Positions 55,300-64,000 of a DNA stretch of 64,000 nt are shown one piece after another. The notes beneath the pieces were generated by a model. The model had not been told where the DNA came from. It saw nothing but the letters and a program-made list of their open reading frames with translations, and ran no database searches. Positions within the stretch are counted from its first letter, which is position 1. Each line of letters starts with the position of its first letter. The stretch lies in NCBI RefSeq assembly GCF_022695515.1, contig NZ_JALDPT010000009.1, forward strand, positions 1 to 64,000, read 5' to 3'. A program made the position numbers and the translations under genes. Source of the stretch: Phenylobacterium aquaticum (GTDB lineage Bacteria; Pseudomonadota; Alphaproteobacteria; Caulobacterales; Caulobacteraceae).

Positions 55300-56182
55300 G
55301 CGGCGGGGCGCTCGGCAGGGCGTAGGGGGAATTGGACGGCAGGGGCGCGGCCTCCACCGGGGCGGGGCCGGACATCGCCGCCTCGGATCCCTCGTCGGGA
55401 CCGCGCAGCAGGGGGCCGGTCTCGGCCGGCGGCGCCGGCGCGTGTTTGGCCTGGGGAATCACCACGCCCTTGCGCGCGGCCTCCGGCGCGAAGGCGACCT
55501 CCAGCTCGTTGGCCGAGGTGGGCGGGTCGAGAATGGCGAGCGCGAAATGGCGGGTCTCGCCCGGCGGCACCACCGCGTCGGCGGGCTGGGCGATCTTGGT
55601 CGAGACCCGGCGGCCGGCCTTGTTGATCAGGCTAACCCGCAGCGGGGGGGCGGTGATCGCGGTGTCCTCGATATTGCGGATCATGCCCGACACCGAGAGC
55701 GCGGCGTGGCCGTCCTGCAGGGAGGGTTCGGCCTTCACGCCTTCGATCACCAGGCCCAGGCTGTTGACCGGCAGGCCGACGCCGGCATAGGCGCCCGCCG
55801 ACTGCGGCCAGATCTTCACGACATTGACCCGGAACACGACGGCCAGCGCGATGACGATGGCCAGGACGGCGGTCATGCCGGCCCAGACCACGCCATTGGC
55901 CGCGGCCTCGCGCAGCTTGCGCTCGTCGGCCGCCTTGGCGCGGAAGACCTTGGGCAGCTCCTCGCCCGGCAGATCGCTGACCAGGGGTTCGGGCTCGACC
56001 TCGGGTTCCGGCTCGTGGGCGAGCGCGCCCTCGTCCTCGGAGACGTCAAGCTCCAGGGCGGCCGCGGACTCCGCATGCCAGCGGTGCCCGCAGGACACGC
56101 ATTTCACCGTCCGGCCTTCCGCGGGGATCTTGGAATCATCCACGTAGTAGCTGGTCGCGCACTCTGGACAGGTCAGTATCAT
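55292..56182 (-). CDS. Zinc-ribbon, DUF3426-type membrane protein
   Basis: 296 residues from ATG 56182. An N-terminal MJ0042-type zinc ribbon (MILTCPECATSYYVDDSKIPAEGRTVKCVSCGHRWH, two CxxC pairs), a low-complexity acidic stretch, a transmembrane helix near residues 115-140 (TAVLAIVIALAVVFRVNVV), and a C-terminal domain (GLPVNSLGLVIEGVKAEPSLQDG, IRNIEDTAI) of the DUF3426 type. Role unknown. It is the first gene before hpt and is divergent from ftsE, a layout I believe is shared by Caulobacterales. Confidence 0.87.
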   Translation of the reverse strand: MILTCPECATSYYVDDSKIPAEGRTVKCVSCGHRWHAESAAALELDVSEDEGALAHEPEPEVEPEPLVSDLPGEELPKVFRAKAADERKLREAAANGVVWAGMTAVLAIVIALAVVFRVNVVKIWPQSAGAYAGVGLPVNSLGLVIEGVKAEPSLQDGHAALSVSGMIRNIEDTAITAPPLRVSLINKAGRRVSTKIAQPADAVVPPGETRHFALAILDPPTSANELEVAFAPEAARKGVVIPQAKHAPAPPAETGPLLRGPDEGSEAAMSGPAPVEAAPLPSNSPYALPSAPPHE

Positions 56183-56486
56183 GACGGCCGAATCAGACGC
56201 TTTCGCCAAGGACTTGAATTCAGAGCACTAATCCCGCGCTTGGTCGGCATTGTAGGCGGTAACGGCAGCGGTTCCACAATTCCTTGCCGCCTTGCCCACA
56301 GCTCCCATCGCACGAGTCGTCAGGCTAGCACGATAGCGGCCGAGGCGACGCCCCTGCGCCCAATCGCCCACCCCGGCGGGCCGGCGATTCGGGGAGCGAT
56401 CGGTCTGGACCAGGAAATCGGGGACGGATTAGCTTAAGGCTGGAAGACGCAAGTCCGCGGCGGCTATCATCGGCGCAGAATCGGAC
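56183..56486. promoter_or_regulatory. Divergent intergenic region, zinc-ribbon gene / ftsE
   Basis: 304 bases. No gene or clear repeat; it must hold both promoters. I see no decisive -10/-35 pair. Confidence 0.35.
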
Positions 56487-57251
56487 ATGCAAACCCCTCC
56501 TCCGAGGTCTCCGATTCCGGGTCCCATGTCCAGAAACCCGCACGCCGCAGAGGCCGAAGTCGAGGCCGATCATGTCCTGCGCTTCGAAGATGTCTCGATG
56601 CGCTACGGCCGGGGCCCGGAGACCCTGCGCGATCTGAATTTCGAGCTGGAGCCGGGCTCCTTCCACTTCCTCACCGGGGCCTCGGGCGCGGGCAAGAGCT
56701 CGCTGCTGAAGCTGATCTATCTGGCGGCCAAGCCGTCCAAGGGCCTGATCCATATGTTCGGCGAGGACCTGTCGGTGATTCCGCCGGCCGAGAAGCCGCT
56801 GATCCGGCGGCGCATCGGGGTGGTGTTCCAGGAGTTCCGCCTGCTCGAGCACATGACCGCCTTCGACAATGTCGCCCTGCCGCTGCGCATCGCCGGCCGC
56901 AAGCCCGACAGCTATCGCCAAGACGTGGCCGAGCTGCTGGCCTGGGTCGGGCTGAAGCACCGGATGCACGCCATGCCGGCGACGCTGGCCGGGGGCGAGA
57001 AGCAGCGCCTGGCCATCGCCCGCGCGGTGGTGAACCGCCCCGATATCCTGCTGGCCGATGAGCCGACCGGCAATGTCGACCACGACATGAGCCTGCGGAT
57101 TCTGCGCCTGTTCGTGGAGCTGAACCGGCTGGGCACCACCGTGCTGATCGCCACCCACGACCAGGACCTCGTCGCCCGCTCGGGCCGCGACGTCCTGCAC
57201 CTCGAGGACGGCCGCCTCGCCCGCCTGGACGCGCCGGGGCCCCGGCCATGA
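56487..57251 (+). CDS. ftsE: Cell division ATP-binding protein FtsE
   Basis: 254 residues from ATG 56487 (or 241 from 56526; no strong ribosome binding site settles it). ABC ATPase: Walker A GASGAGKSS, Q-loop VVFQEFRLLEHM, signature LAGGEKQRLAIARAV, Walker B DILLADEPTGNVD, H-loop IATHD. With FtsX it controls peptidoglycan hydrolysis at the septum. It overlaps ftsX by four bases. Confidence 0.95.
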   Translation: MQTPPPRSPIPGPMSRNPHAAEAEVEADHVLRFEDVSMRYGRGPETLRDLNFELEPGSFHFLTGASGAGKSSLLKLIYLAAKPSKGLIHMFGEDLSVIPPAEKPLIRRRIGVVFQEFRLLEHMTAFDNVALPLRIAGRKPDSYRQDVAELLAWVGLKHRMHAMPATLAGGEKQRLAIARAVVNRPDILLADEPTGNVDHDMSLRILRLFVELNRLGTTVLIATHDQDLVARSGRDVLHLEDGRLARLDAPGPRP

Positions 57252-58144
57252 GCGAGACCGACGCCTTCGTCGCCCGCTGGCGACCCTCGTCCTTCCTGCC
57301 CGCCGCCGACAGCCGGGACGGGGCGCTGACCTTCGTGATCGCGGTGCTGTGCTTCCTGGCCTGCCTGACGGCGCTGGGGGTCATCGCCTCGGACCGTGCA
57401 GCCAGGGGCTGGAGCGACCAGCTGACCCGCCAGGCGACCATCATCGTGCGGCCCAAGGCCAATGAGACGCCGGATTCCGCCGCCGCCCGCGCCGCCGAGA
57501 CCCTGGCCGGGGTCAAGGGCGTGTCCGAGGCCCGGGCCCTGGAGAAGGAAAAGGTCGAGGCCATGGTCGCCCCCTGGCTAGGCGACATCAGCGATCTCGA
57601 CGACCTGCCGGTGCCGCGCCTGGTCGCCGTCGACCTGGATCCCAACGGACCCGCCACCGCCGCCGACATGGACGCCGCGCTGAAGGCGCAAGGGGTGGAC
57701 GGCATTGTCGACGACCATTCGATCTGGACCGCCGATATCGCCCGCGCTGCGGGCATGGTGCGCTGGTTCGGGGCGGCGGTGTTCGGCCTGATCGCGGCGG
57801 CCGCCGGCGCCGTCGTGGCCTTCGCCACCAAGGCCGGCCTGCAGGCCCGCCGCGACGTGGTCGAGGTGCTGCATCTGTCCGGCGCGGACGATCACTTCAT
57901 CGCCCGGCTGTTCCAGCTGCGCTTCGCCCGCATGGCCGCGGTGGCGGGCTTGTTCGGCGCGGCGGGCGCGGCGATCATAGGGGCTGGCCTGCGCTTGGCG
58001 GGCGGCGAGGGAGGCCTGACGCCGGTGCTGCCGATCACCTGGACCGATCTCCTGGCGGTGGCGCCCTGCCCCGTGCTGGCCGCCCTGGTCGCGGCGATCG
58101 CCGCGCGGCTGACCGCCGAGGGTCTGATCCGGGACATGGCCTGA
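57248..58144 (+). CDS. ftsX: Cell division protein FtsX
   Basis: 298 residues. An N-terminal cytosolic part, first TM helix (LTFVIAVLCFLACLTALGVIAS), a periplasmic domain of about 125 residues (QATIIVRPKANETPDSAAARAAE), and three later helices (FGAAVFGLIAAAAGAVVAF and so on). The wording of the SRARxLxxxE segment is typical of FtsX. It is coupled to ftsE and to the next gene (stop 58144 shared with its start). Confidence 0.93.
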   Translation: MSETDAFVARWRPSSFLPAADSRDGALTFVIAVLCFLACLTALGVIASDRAARGWSDQLTRQATIIVRPKANETPDSAAARAAETLAGVKGVSEARALEKEKVEAMVAPWLGDISDLDDLPVPRLVAVDLDPNGPATAADMDAALKAQGVDGIVDDHSIWTADIARAAGMVRWFGAAVFGLIAAAAGAVVAFATKAGLQARRDVVEVLHLSGADDHFIARLFQLRFARMAAVAGLFGAAGAAIIGAGLRLAGGEGGLTPVLPITWTDLLAVAPCPVLAALVAAIAARLTAEGLIRDMA

Positions 58145-58791
58145 TGAACAGCGCGCTGAAGGGCCTTACGGCGATCTTCCTGGTCGGGCTGATCTGGGCC
58201 TCGGGCCTGATCGCCTTCGCCGACCGGGTGGACCGCTCGACGCCTGCGCCGGAGCCGGAGCGGGCCGATGGCGTGGTGACCCTGACCGGGGCCGGGTCCA
58301 ATGAGCGGATCATCGCCGGAGTCGAACTGCTGGAGGCCGGCAAGGCCAAGCGGATGCTGGTCTCCGGCGTCAACCGCGAGGCCAGCCGCGAGGACATCCG
58401 CACCGTCTCCAAGGCGGTGCGCAAGATCTATGACTGCTGCGTGGACCTGGGCTTCACCGCCGCCGACACGGTGGGCAATGCGCGGGAGACCGCCGAATGG
58501 GCCGACTCCATGAGGTACTCCAGCCTGATCGTGGTGACGGCCGACTATCACATGCCGCGCGCCATGCTGGAGCTGCGCTCGACCCTGCCGCACGCGCGGC
58601 TGCAGGCCTATCCGGTGTCGACCTCGGTCATCAACGCCCACTACTGGTGGCGCACCGGACGCGGCGCCCGGTTGATGATCACCGAGTATTCGAAGTATCT
58701 GGCGATCCTCGGCCGCGAGATCGTGCGCGGCATGGGCCCCAAGGACGCCGCGGCGTCCCCGCCTGCGACCGTTCCATCCCCGAAAGGCTGA
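58144..58791 (+). CDS. YdcF family (DUF218) protein
   Basis: 215 residues. One N-terminal TM segment (GLTAIFLVGLIWASGLIAFA), then the DUF218 Rossmann-like domain: ADGVVTLTGAGSNERIIAGVELL, KRMLVSGVNREASREDI, VGNARETAEWAD and VVTADYHMPRAMLEL. YdcF/SanA/ElyC proteins act in envelope integrity. ftsX is immediately upstream (ATGA-type overlap) and plsC starts 2 bases after. Confidence 0.85.
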   Translation: MNSALKGLTAIFLVGLIWASGLIAFADRVDRSTPAPEPERADGVVTLTGAGSNERIIAGVELLEAGKAKRMLVSGVNREASREDIRTVSKAVRKIYDCCVDLGFTAADTVGNARETAEWADSMRYSSLIVVTADYHMPRAMLELRSTLPHARLQAYPVSTSVINAHYWWRTGRGARLMITEYSKYLAILGREIVRGMGPKDAAASPPATVPSPKG

Positions 58792-58793
58792 CC

Positions 58794-59504
58794 TTGCTCG
58801 CCCTGCGCTCCATCCTCTTCGTGGTCCTGTTCTACATCTGGTCGGTGTTCTTCGCCCTGATCATGATCCCGTTCCTGATCCTGCCGGCGTCCTGGATGAG
58901 CCGGGCCCTCTTTGTCTGGAGCGCGGGGATCAATCTGCTGCTGCTCGTAGTGTGCGGCATCAAGGTCGAGGTGCGCGGCAAGCAGTTCATCCCCAAGGGC
59001 GACGCCCTCGTCGCGCCCAAGCATCTGTGCATGCTCGACGTCTTCGCCCAGTTCGGCGTGCTCTCCAGCCCGTTCTTCGTGATGAAGAAGGAGCTGATCT
59101 ATGTGCCGCTGTTCGGGCTGTACGGGGTCAAGATGGGCGCCCTGATGGTCGACCGCGCCGGACACGCCAACGCCCTGAAGAAGATGGTCCGCGGCGCCCA
59201 GGTGCAGTTCAAGAAAGGGAACCGGCAGCTGCTGATCTTCCCCGAAGGCACCCGCGGCGAGCCCGGCAAGGCCGGCGACTACAAGCCCGGCATCGCGGCC
59301 CTCTATCGCGACCTGAACCTGCCGGTGCACCCGGTGGCCACCAATTCCGGCGTCCACTGGCCGGCCCACGGCTTCCTGCGCAAGCCCGGCACGATCGTCT
59401 TCGAATATCTCGAACCCATTCCGCCCGGCCTGAAGCGCGGCGAGTTCATGCGCACCCTGGAAGAGCGCATCGAGACCGCCTCCAACCAGCTCCTACCCCT
59501 CTAG
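58794..59504 (+). CDS. plsC: 1-acyl-sn-glycerol-3-phosphate acyltransferase
   Basis: 236 residues from TTG 58794 (AAGGCTGACC ribosome binding site); longer upstream readings run into the previous gene. The first helix is ALRSILFVVLFYIWSVFFALIMIP. Acyltransferase motifs: APKHLCMLDVFAQF (HX4D), LIFPEGTRGEPGK (FPEGTR) and a VHPVATNSGVHWPAH segment. It makes phosphatidic acid in the inner membrane. The TTG start is unusual but well placed. Confidence 0.9.
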   Translation: MLALRSILFVVLFYIWSVFFALIMIPFLILPASWMSRALFVWSAGINLLLLVVCGIKVEVRGKQFIPKGDALVAPKHLCMLDVFAQFGVLSSPFFVMKKELIYVPLFGLYGVKMGALMVDRAGHANALKKMVRGAQVQFKKGNRQLLIFPEGTRGEPGKAGDYKPGIAALYRDLNLPVHPVATNSGVHWPAHGFLRKPGTIVFEYLEPIPPGLKRGEFMRTLEERIETASNQLLPL

Positions 59505-59513
59505 GACATCGCC

Positions 59514-60752
59514 ATGCGCCAGCCCCTGCCCGAGACCGGAACCGACTGGGACACTCTGAAGGGGCGGATGGCGGACTACGCCGCGGGCGACGTCCGGTGG
59601 CGCGACGGCAAGACCGGCGTCTATGTGTTCAACGCAGGTCCCGAGGTCGAGCGGGTGCAGAAGGAGGCCTACGCCCTCTTCATGTCCGAGAACGGCCTGG
59701 GCCCGGCCGCCTTCCCCAGCCTCAAGCGCATGGAGGCCGAGGTGGTGGGCTTTGGCTTGTCCCTGCTGCACGGGCCTGAGGACGCCACGGGCTCCATTAC
59801 CTCGGGCGGGACCGATTCCATCACCATGGCGGTCAAGACCGCACGGGACTACGCCCGCAAGGTGAAGGGCCTGACCGGCCAGCTCAACATCGTCCTGCCG
59901 CGCACCGCCCACCCGGCCTTCGACAAGGCCTGCGCGGTGATGGAGATCGAGGTCCGCCGCACGCCGGTGAAGGACTTCCTGGCCGACCCGACGGCGATCG
60001 GCGCGGCGGCGGACGACAAGACCATCATGATCGTGGGCTCGGCCCCCTGCTTCCCCTATGGACTGATGGATCCGATTGCGGCCCTGTCGGAGCTGGCCGT
60101 GGCGCGGGACCTGTGGCTGCACGTCGACGCCTGCGTGGGCGGCTATATCGCGCCCTTCGTGCGGATGAACGGGTCCGACATCGCCCCCTTCGACTTCGAG
60201 CTGCCGGGCGTGAAGTCCATGTCCGCCGACCTGCACAAGTACGGCTACTGCGCCAAGGGCGCGTCCACGGTGTTCTTCCGTTCGGCGGAGCTCGCCAGGT
60301 TCATGACCTTTGACTTCGACGTCTGGCCGGCGGGGCGGATGACCACGCCGACCCTGTCGGGCACCCGTCCCGGCGGCGCGACCTCGGCGGCCTGGGCGGT
60401 GATGAATTTCCTCGGCGTCGCCGGCTATCGCGACAAGCAGGGCCAGGTCGTCGCCGCGCGCGAAAAGATGCAGGCCGGGGCCGAGGCGCTCGGTTTCGTC
60501 ACCCTGGGGCGGCCGCAACTGGGCATCCTCAGCTTCACCCATCCGGACGTCGATTGCCTGGCGGTCTGGGTGAAGATGCGCGAGCGCGGCTGGTTCTCCA
60601 GCATGGGGACTGAGCCCCGGGCCCTGCACATGATGATCTCGCCCTTCCACCTGCAGGTCGCCGACGCCTATCTGGCGGATCTCGCCTGGGCGCTCGGCGA
60701 GGTGAAGGGATCGGCCAAGCCGGTGGCCGCCGAAGCGCGCTATTCCGGCTAG
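59514..60752 (+). CDS. PLP-dependent lyase (sphingosine-1-phosphate-lyase/group II decarboxylase-like)
   Basis: 412 residues, fold type I. PLP Lys in SMSADLHKYGYCAKGASTVFF; earlier SLLHGPEDATGSITSGGTDSITMAV, RTAHPAFDKACAVM and WLHVDACVGGYIAPFVRMNG (the PLP Asp). The SADLHKYGY wording is that of S1P lyases rather than glutamate decarboxylases. There is no membrane anchor. Role unknown; it could degrade long-chain base phosphates, since Caulobacterales make sphingolipids. It starts 9 bases after plsC. Confidence 0.82.
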   Translation: MRQPLPETGTDWDTLKGRMADYAAGDVRWRDGKTGVYVFNAGPEVERVQKEAYALFMSENGLGPAAFPSLKRMEAEVVGFGLSLLHGPEDATGSITSGGTDSITMAVKTARDYARKVKGLTGQLNIVLPRTAHPAFDKACAVMEIEVRRTPVKDFLADPTAIGAAADDKTIMIVGSAPCFPYGLMDPIAALSELAVARDLWLHVDACVGGYIAPFVRMNGSDIAPFDFELPGVKSMSADLHKYGYCAKGASTVFFRSAELARFMTFDFDVWPAGRMTTPTLSGTRPGGATSAAWAVMNFLGVAGYRDKQGQVVAAREKMQAGAEALGFVTLGRPQLGILSFTHPDVDCLAVWVKMRERGWFSSMGTEPRALHMMISPFHLQVADAYLADLAWALGEVKGSAKPVAAEARYSG

Positions 60753-61282
60753 CTAGGCCGAGATCGCCTCGACCCGCGCCAGCAGCGCCTCCATCCCGGC
60801 GTCGCGAATGCCCTCGGCCTCCAGATGCGCGACAAGGTCGCGCAGGTAATCGATGTTCGGCCCCGACAGGCCGGTGGCCCCGGAGATCAGCTCGGCCTGG
60901 CGCTCCAGGCTGAGCGCGCCCGCCCATTGCGGATGGGCCGTGTCGGACAGGAAGACCAGGGTCTCCACCTCGGCGCCGCCGTCCAGGCGGATGCGGCGCG
61001 TGGCCTCCACATAGGTCTCGGTCGGCTGCTCGCGTTCGCGCAGGTAGGCGTAGACCTCTGGCCAGGCCTGCTCATCCACGCGATAGGCCGCGCCGCGGGT
61101 CGACCGCCGGGCGCCAGGCCCAGGACCAGGCCCGGACGCTCATAGGTGCCGCGATGATGGACCGAATAGATGCAGAAGGCGCGGCGGCGACCATGTAGGG
61201 TGGCGGGTCTGCGCTCGACGAACGCGAAGCCGGGCCGCCACATCAGCGACCCATAACCAAACACCCAACGCTCAACCGACAT
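60753..61282 (-). pseudogene. ChaC-like gamma-glutamylcyclotransferase, frameshifted near 61105
   Basis: About 177 residues when repaired. Start ATG 61282: [20 protein letters not shown] carries the YGSLxW motif; after the break come [34 protein letters not shown] and SGATGLSGPNIDYLRDLVAHL. One missing C in GACCGCC (plus strand 61104-61105, expected CCC) would restore [16 protein letters not shown]. It cleaves glutathione or gamma-glutamyl amines. Its start codon overlaps the divergent gene's ATG. It directly abuts the PLP lyase stop. Confidence 0.82.
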
Positions 61283-62333
61283 GGCCCGCCGCTCAACCCC
61301 GTCCGACCCCACACCTGTGCCCGATCCGGCGCCCGACCGCAAACCCGGTCGGCTGGGACTCTATGTTCCCTTCGCGATCGCCGCGATAATCGCCATCGCC
61401 TGGACCGGCGTGTGGATCGGCATCCGCGGCCAGGCGCAGCGGACGATCGACGCCGACGCCGCCATCCTGCGCAAGGCCGGCTATGAGGTCGCCTGGCAGG
61501 ACCGCAAGATCAGCGGCTGGCCGTTCCGCATGGACATCGCCTTCACCGGGCTGCGCCTGCGCGAGCCCTCGGGCTGGGGCTTCGCGGCGCCGAAGCTGGA
61601 GGCGGAGGCCTTCGCCTATGCGCTGGGCCACTGGATGGTTGCGGCCGAGGACGGCTTCACCTTCACCCGGCCGCATGGCGGGCCGGTCGAGGTCAAGGGC
61701 CGGGTGATCCGCGCCAGCCTCACCGACGTGACCCAGCGCCCGCCGGCCCTGTCGATCGAGGGCCAGGACCTGACCTTCGCCCCGGGCCCCGGCGCCCAGC
61801 CCTTTTCGCTGGCCTCGGCCAGGCGAGTTGAGCTGCACCTGCGCCCCGGCCCCGACGACCAGGGGGCGATCCTGTTCAAGGTGGAGGACGGCCGCACCGC
61901 GCCGGCCGGAACGCTCGCGGCCTTCGGGGCGGGCAAGCCGGTGGCGATGGTCTGGGATTCGATCTTCTCCAAGGTCAGCGGCTTCAAGGGCGCCGATCTG
62001 GCCGAACGCAGCCAGGCCTGGTCCCTCGCCGGCGGCCAGCTGCAGGTGCGCCAGGCCGGGATCACCGCGGGCGACGCCTCGCTGGGGGCCCAGGCCGGCA
62101 AGCTCACCCTCGACGGCGACGGCTACCTCACCGGCGATCTCGACGTGACGGTGCGCAACGGACCCCAGGCCATGGCCGCCCTGGCCGGCGCCGGCCTGGT
62201 CCCGCCGGAATCGGCTCTGGCCGCCGCCGCGGTCATGGCCGCCCGTCCCGACGGCCGCCTGCCGCTGACCTTCCAGGCCGGCCAGACGACGCTGGGCCCG
62301 GTCGCCCTGGCGCCGGCGCCCAAGCTCTGGTGA
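61281..62333 (+). CDS. DUF2125 domain protein
   Basis: 350 residues, with a TM segment at about 27-48 ([22 protein letters not shown]) and a large periplasmic part typical of DUF2125 ([32 protein letters not shown]). Function unknown. ATG 61281 overlaps the divergent ChaC start (CATG), so the two genes share their leader. Confidence 0.87.
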   Translation: MARRSTPSDPTPVPDPAPDRKPGRLGLYVPFAIAAIIAIAWTGVWIGIRGQAQRTIDADAAILRKAGYEVAWQDRKISGWPFRMDIAFTGLRLREPSGWGFAAPKLEAEAFAYALGHWMVAAEDGFTFTRPHGGPVEVKGRVIRASLTDVTQRPPALSIEGQDLTFAPGPGAQPFSLASARRVELHLRPGPDDQGAILFKVEDGRTAPAGTLAAFGAGKPVAMVWDSIFSKVSGFKGADLAERSQAWSLAGGQLQVRQAGITAGDASLGAQAGKLTLDGDGYLTGDLDVTVRNGPQAMAALAGAGLVPPESALAAAAVMAARPDGRLPLTFQAGQTTLGPVALAPAPKLW

Positions 62334-62346
62334 CGGCCCCTCGCCC

Positions 62347-63597
62347 TCACCCGAACGGCTTGTCGAGGCTCGGCGGCGGGACCGAAAACCACTTCGGGCC
62401 GGCCTCGGTCATGTGGAAGCAGTCCTCCAGCCGGACGCCGAACGATCCGGGAATGTAGATCCCCGGCTCGTTGGAGAAGCACATGCCGGGCGCGAGCGGC
62501 GTGGTCTCGCCATGGACCAGATTGACCGGCTCGTGGCCGTCCAGGCCGATGCCGTGGCCGGTGCGGTGCGACAGGCCGGGCAGCCTGTAGCGGGGTCCGT
62601 AGCCCAGGCTCTCGTAATAGGCGCGGACGGCGTCATCGACCGAACCGGCCGGCGCCCCCACCCTGGCGGCGGCGAAGGCGATCTCCTGGCCGCGGTGGAC
62701 CTCGTTCCAGACCTTGCGCTGGGCGGCGGTGGGCTCGCCGAACACGAAAGTCCGCGAGATGTCGGACTGATAGCCCTCGACCGTGCAGCCGCAGTCCATC
62801 AGCACCACCTCGCCCTCGCGGACGATCTGCGGCTTGCCCGAGCCGTGCGGATAGGCCGCCGCCTCGCCCAGCAGGATCAGGTTGAACTCCACTTCGCCGC
62901 CGAGCGCGCGGGTGGCGCCGACCATGATGGCGTCGATGTCGCCGCGGGTCATGCCGGCCCGGATCCGCGGGTAGGTGTAGCGATAGGCGGCGATGGTGAT
63001 GTCGCTGGCCAGCTGCATCAGGGCCAGTTCGTGCTCGGTCTTGATCATCCGTACGCCGCGGGTCACGGCCGCCCCGTTGCGCACGCTGGCGCCCGGCAGG
63101 GCCTTCTGCAGGGCGTCGACGATGAAGAAGCGCACCGTCTCCTCCACCCCGATGACGCCGCCCGCCAGCTTCTTCTCGGTCAGCCAGCCGGCCACCACCG
63201 CCAGCGGGTTCTCGTCCTCCTGCCACACCCGCACCTCGCCGGGGACCGCCAGGCTCTCGCGCACCGACGGCTCCTCGAAGTGCGGGGTGACGATCAGGAC
63301 GTCGCCCTCAACGGGGATGACGCAGGCGGTCATCCGCTCGCTGCGGCTCCAGCGGACCCCGGTGAAATAGATGAGCGACGAGCCCGGCTCCATCAGCAGG
63401 GCCGAGATCCCCTTGGCCCGCATCAGGGCCTGGGCCCGCGCGATCCGCGCCTGGCGCTCGGCCGGGCTGATCGGGACGACGCCTGCGGTCATCGGCTTCA
63501 GGTCCGGCGCCGGCTGCGCCTGGGCCGCCCCGGCCGCCAGGGCGAGGCCCGCCCCGGACGCCCATCCCAGAAATCTGCGTCGATCCGTCTGAATCAT
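62347..63597 (-). CDS. Exported Xaa-Pro peptidase (M24)
   Basis: 416 residues from ATG 63597. A Tat signal (TDRRRFLGWASGAGLALAAGAAQA) sends it to the periplasm. The M24 metal ligands are in VVLMDCGCTVEGYQSDISRTFVF (two Asp), LSHRTGHGIGLDGHEP (His), FSNEPGIYIPG (Glu) and FGVRLEDCFHM (Glu). It cleaves peptides with Pro in the second position. It would use peptides exported or imported by the receptors in this region, but that is inference. Confidence 0.9.
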   Translation of the reverse strand: MIQTDRRRFLGWASGAGLALAAGAAQAQPAPDLKPMTAGVVPISPAERQARIARAQALMRAKGISALLMEPGSSLIYFTGVRWSRSERMTACVIPVEGDVLIVTPHFEEPSVRESLAVPGEVRVWQEDENPLAVVAGWLTEKKLAGGVIGVEETVRFFIVDALQKALPGASVRNGAAVTRGVRMIKTEHELALMQLASDITIAAYRYTYPRIRAGMTRGDIDAIMVGATRALGGEVEFNLILLGEAAAYPHGSGKPQIVREGEVVLMDCGCTVEGYQSDISRTFVFGEPTAAQRKVWNEVHRGQEIAFAAARVGAPAGSVDDAVRAYYESLGYGPRYRLPGLSHRTGHGIGLDGHEPVNLVHGETTPLAPGMCFSNEPGIYIPGSFGVRLEDCFHMTEAGPKWFSVPPPSLDKPFG

Positions 63598-63736
63598 GAC
63601 CTGCCCTCCGTCCGCCCGGGAGGCTAGGCCGGATCGGCGGCGATGTCGTCGATCTCGGCGGCGCAATTTGCGGGTCATATTCCCGACCCAGGCCCGCGGC
63701 AGTTTGCCGGACGCCGCCGCCGGAAAGCCCGTCCCC

Positions 63737-64000
63737 ATGTCCAAGCTTCGCCACGCCCTTTTCGCCCTGGCCTTGACCGCCATCCCCGCCGTGGCCGACA
63801 GCGCCCCGGCTGCGCCCGCCGGCGCGCCGCAGCTGTCTCTGCCCATCGCCTGCAAGCCCGGCCAGACCTGCGAGGTGCAGAACTATGTCGACCGCGACCC
63901 GGGGCCGGGCGCGAAGGACTGGCGCTGCGGCGAGCGGACCTATCAGGACCACACGGGGGTCGACATCCGCGTGCCGAGCCTGGCCGTGCAGCGGGCCGGG
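63737..64000 (+). CDS. M23 metallopeptidase, truncated by window end
   Basis: 88 residues visible from ATG 63737. A signal peptide of about 20 residues (HALFALALTAIPAVADSAP) and the start of an M23 (LytM) domain: CKPGQTCEVQNYVDRDPGPG, then YQDHTGVDIRVPS with the first zinc ligands (H-x-x-x-D). The remaining HxH motif lies past the window end. A peptidoglycan endopeptidase is the likely product. Confidence 0.8.
   Translation, partial: MSKLRHALFALALTAIPAVADSAPAAPAGAPQLSLPIACKPGQTCEVQNYVDRDPGPGAKDWRCGERTYQDHTGVDIRVPSLAVQRAG

Noticed and set aside
1..64000. CRISPR arrays, tRNA/rRNA genes, insertion sequences or prophage
   Set aside because: No regular spaced repeats, cloverleaf candidates, transposases or phage structural genes could be found by reading either strand.

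Overview
The window comes from a GC-rich alphaproteobacterium, most likely of the Caulobacterales (Caulobacter/Phenylobacterium type). The evidence is the very high GC content, two large TonB-dependent receptors, the ftsE-ftsX neighbourhood, AsnC/HxlR/FCD-type regulators, many SDR, dioxygenase and amidohydrolase genes, and no tRNA, rRNA, transposase or phage structural gene. It reads as ordinary chromosome carrying a large accessory catabolic region. The genus is an inference from gene content.

Layout. 1-4.05 kb: end of a cellulose synthesis operon (bcsC, bcsD) and a small unknown gene. 4.1-7.0 kb: a tandem glycine riboswitch followed by sdaA (frameshifted as given) and glyA. 7.05-9.6 kb: an FAD oxidoreductase divergent from an HxlR regulator, with two matching palindromic operators between them. 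9.6-17.7 kb: a secreted zinc metalloprotease, a TonB receptor, an AsnC/Lrp regulator and an exported M20 amidohydrolase, which look like a peptide or amino-acid-conjugate scavenging set. 18.0-25.0 kb: an SDR, GMC oxidoreductase, quinone reductase and mobA-like run, then a TauE/SafE membrane protein, a metallophosphatase and a PfkB kinase.

25.0-41.8 kb is the most distinctive part. One block has AraC regulator, formamidase-like, LigB-type dioxygenase and Rieske dioxygenase genes, divergent from a TauD dioxygenase and an SDR. The two divergent promoters carry the same composite motif in mirror image. The next block is a minus-strand set of rutE, GntR/FCD regulator, TonB receptor, MFS transporter, RutA-like monooxygenase, RutB-like amidohydrolase, M20 amidohydrolase, RutF-like flavin reductase and TauD dioxygenase. 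It resembles the Rut pyrimidine pathway but lacks RutC, RutD and RutG and has its own import and hydrolysis genes. It probably degrades a cyclic amide or N-heterocycle that I cannot name. Three related palindromes upstream of rutE, the regulator and the receptor suggest one regulon.

41.8-50.8 kb: a LysR regulator, a PhyH dioxygenase, malic enzyme, an SDR, a small M15-like protein, a penicillin-acylase-family enzyme and an XRE regulator. 50.8-64 kb is core genome: cold shock protein, TlpA-like thioredoxin, argH, LptM-like lipoprotein, lysA, a phosphoribosyltransferase, a zinc-ribbon protein, ftsE, ftsX, a YdcF-like protein, plsC, a PLP lyase, ChaC-like protein, a DUF2125 protein, an M24 peptidase and the start of an M23 peptidase.

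Six genes (sdaA, the metalloprotease, the metallophosphatase, argH, the LptM-like gene and the chaC-like gene) are broken by small indels. Five are explained by one base missing from a short homopolymer and the sixth by missing bases in C runs. This fits sequencing error better than six real mutations.
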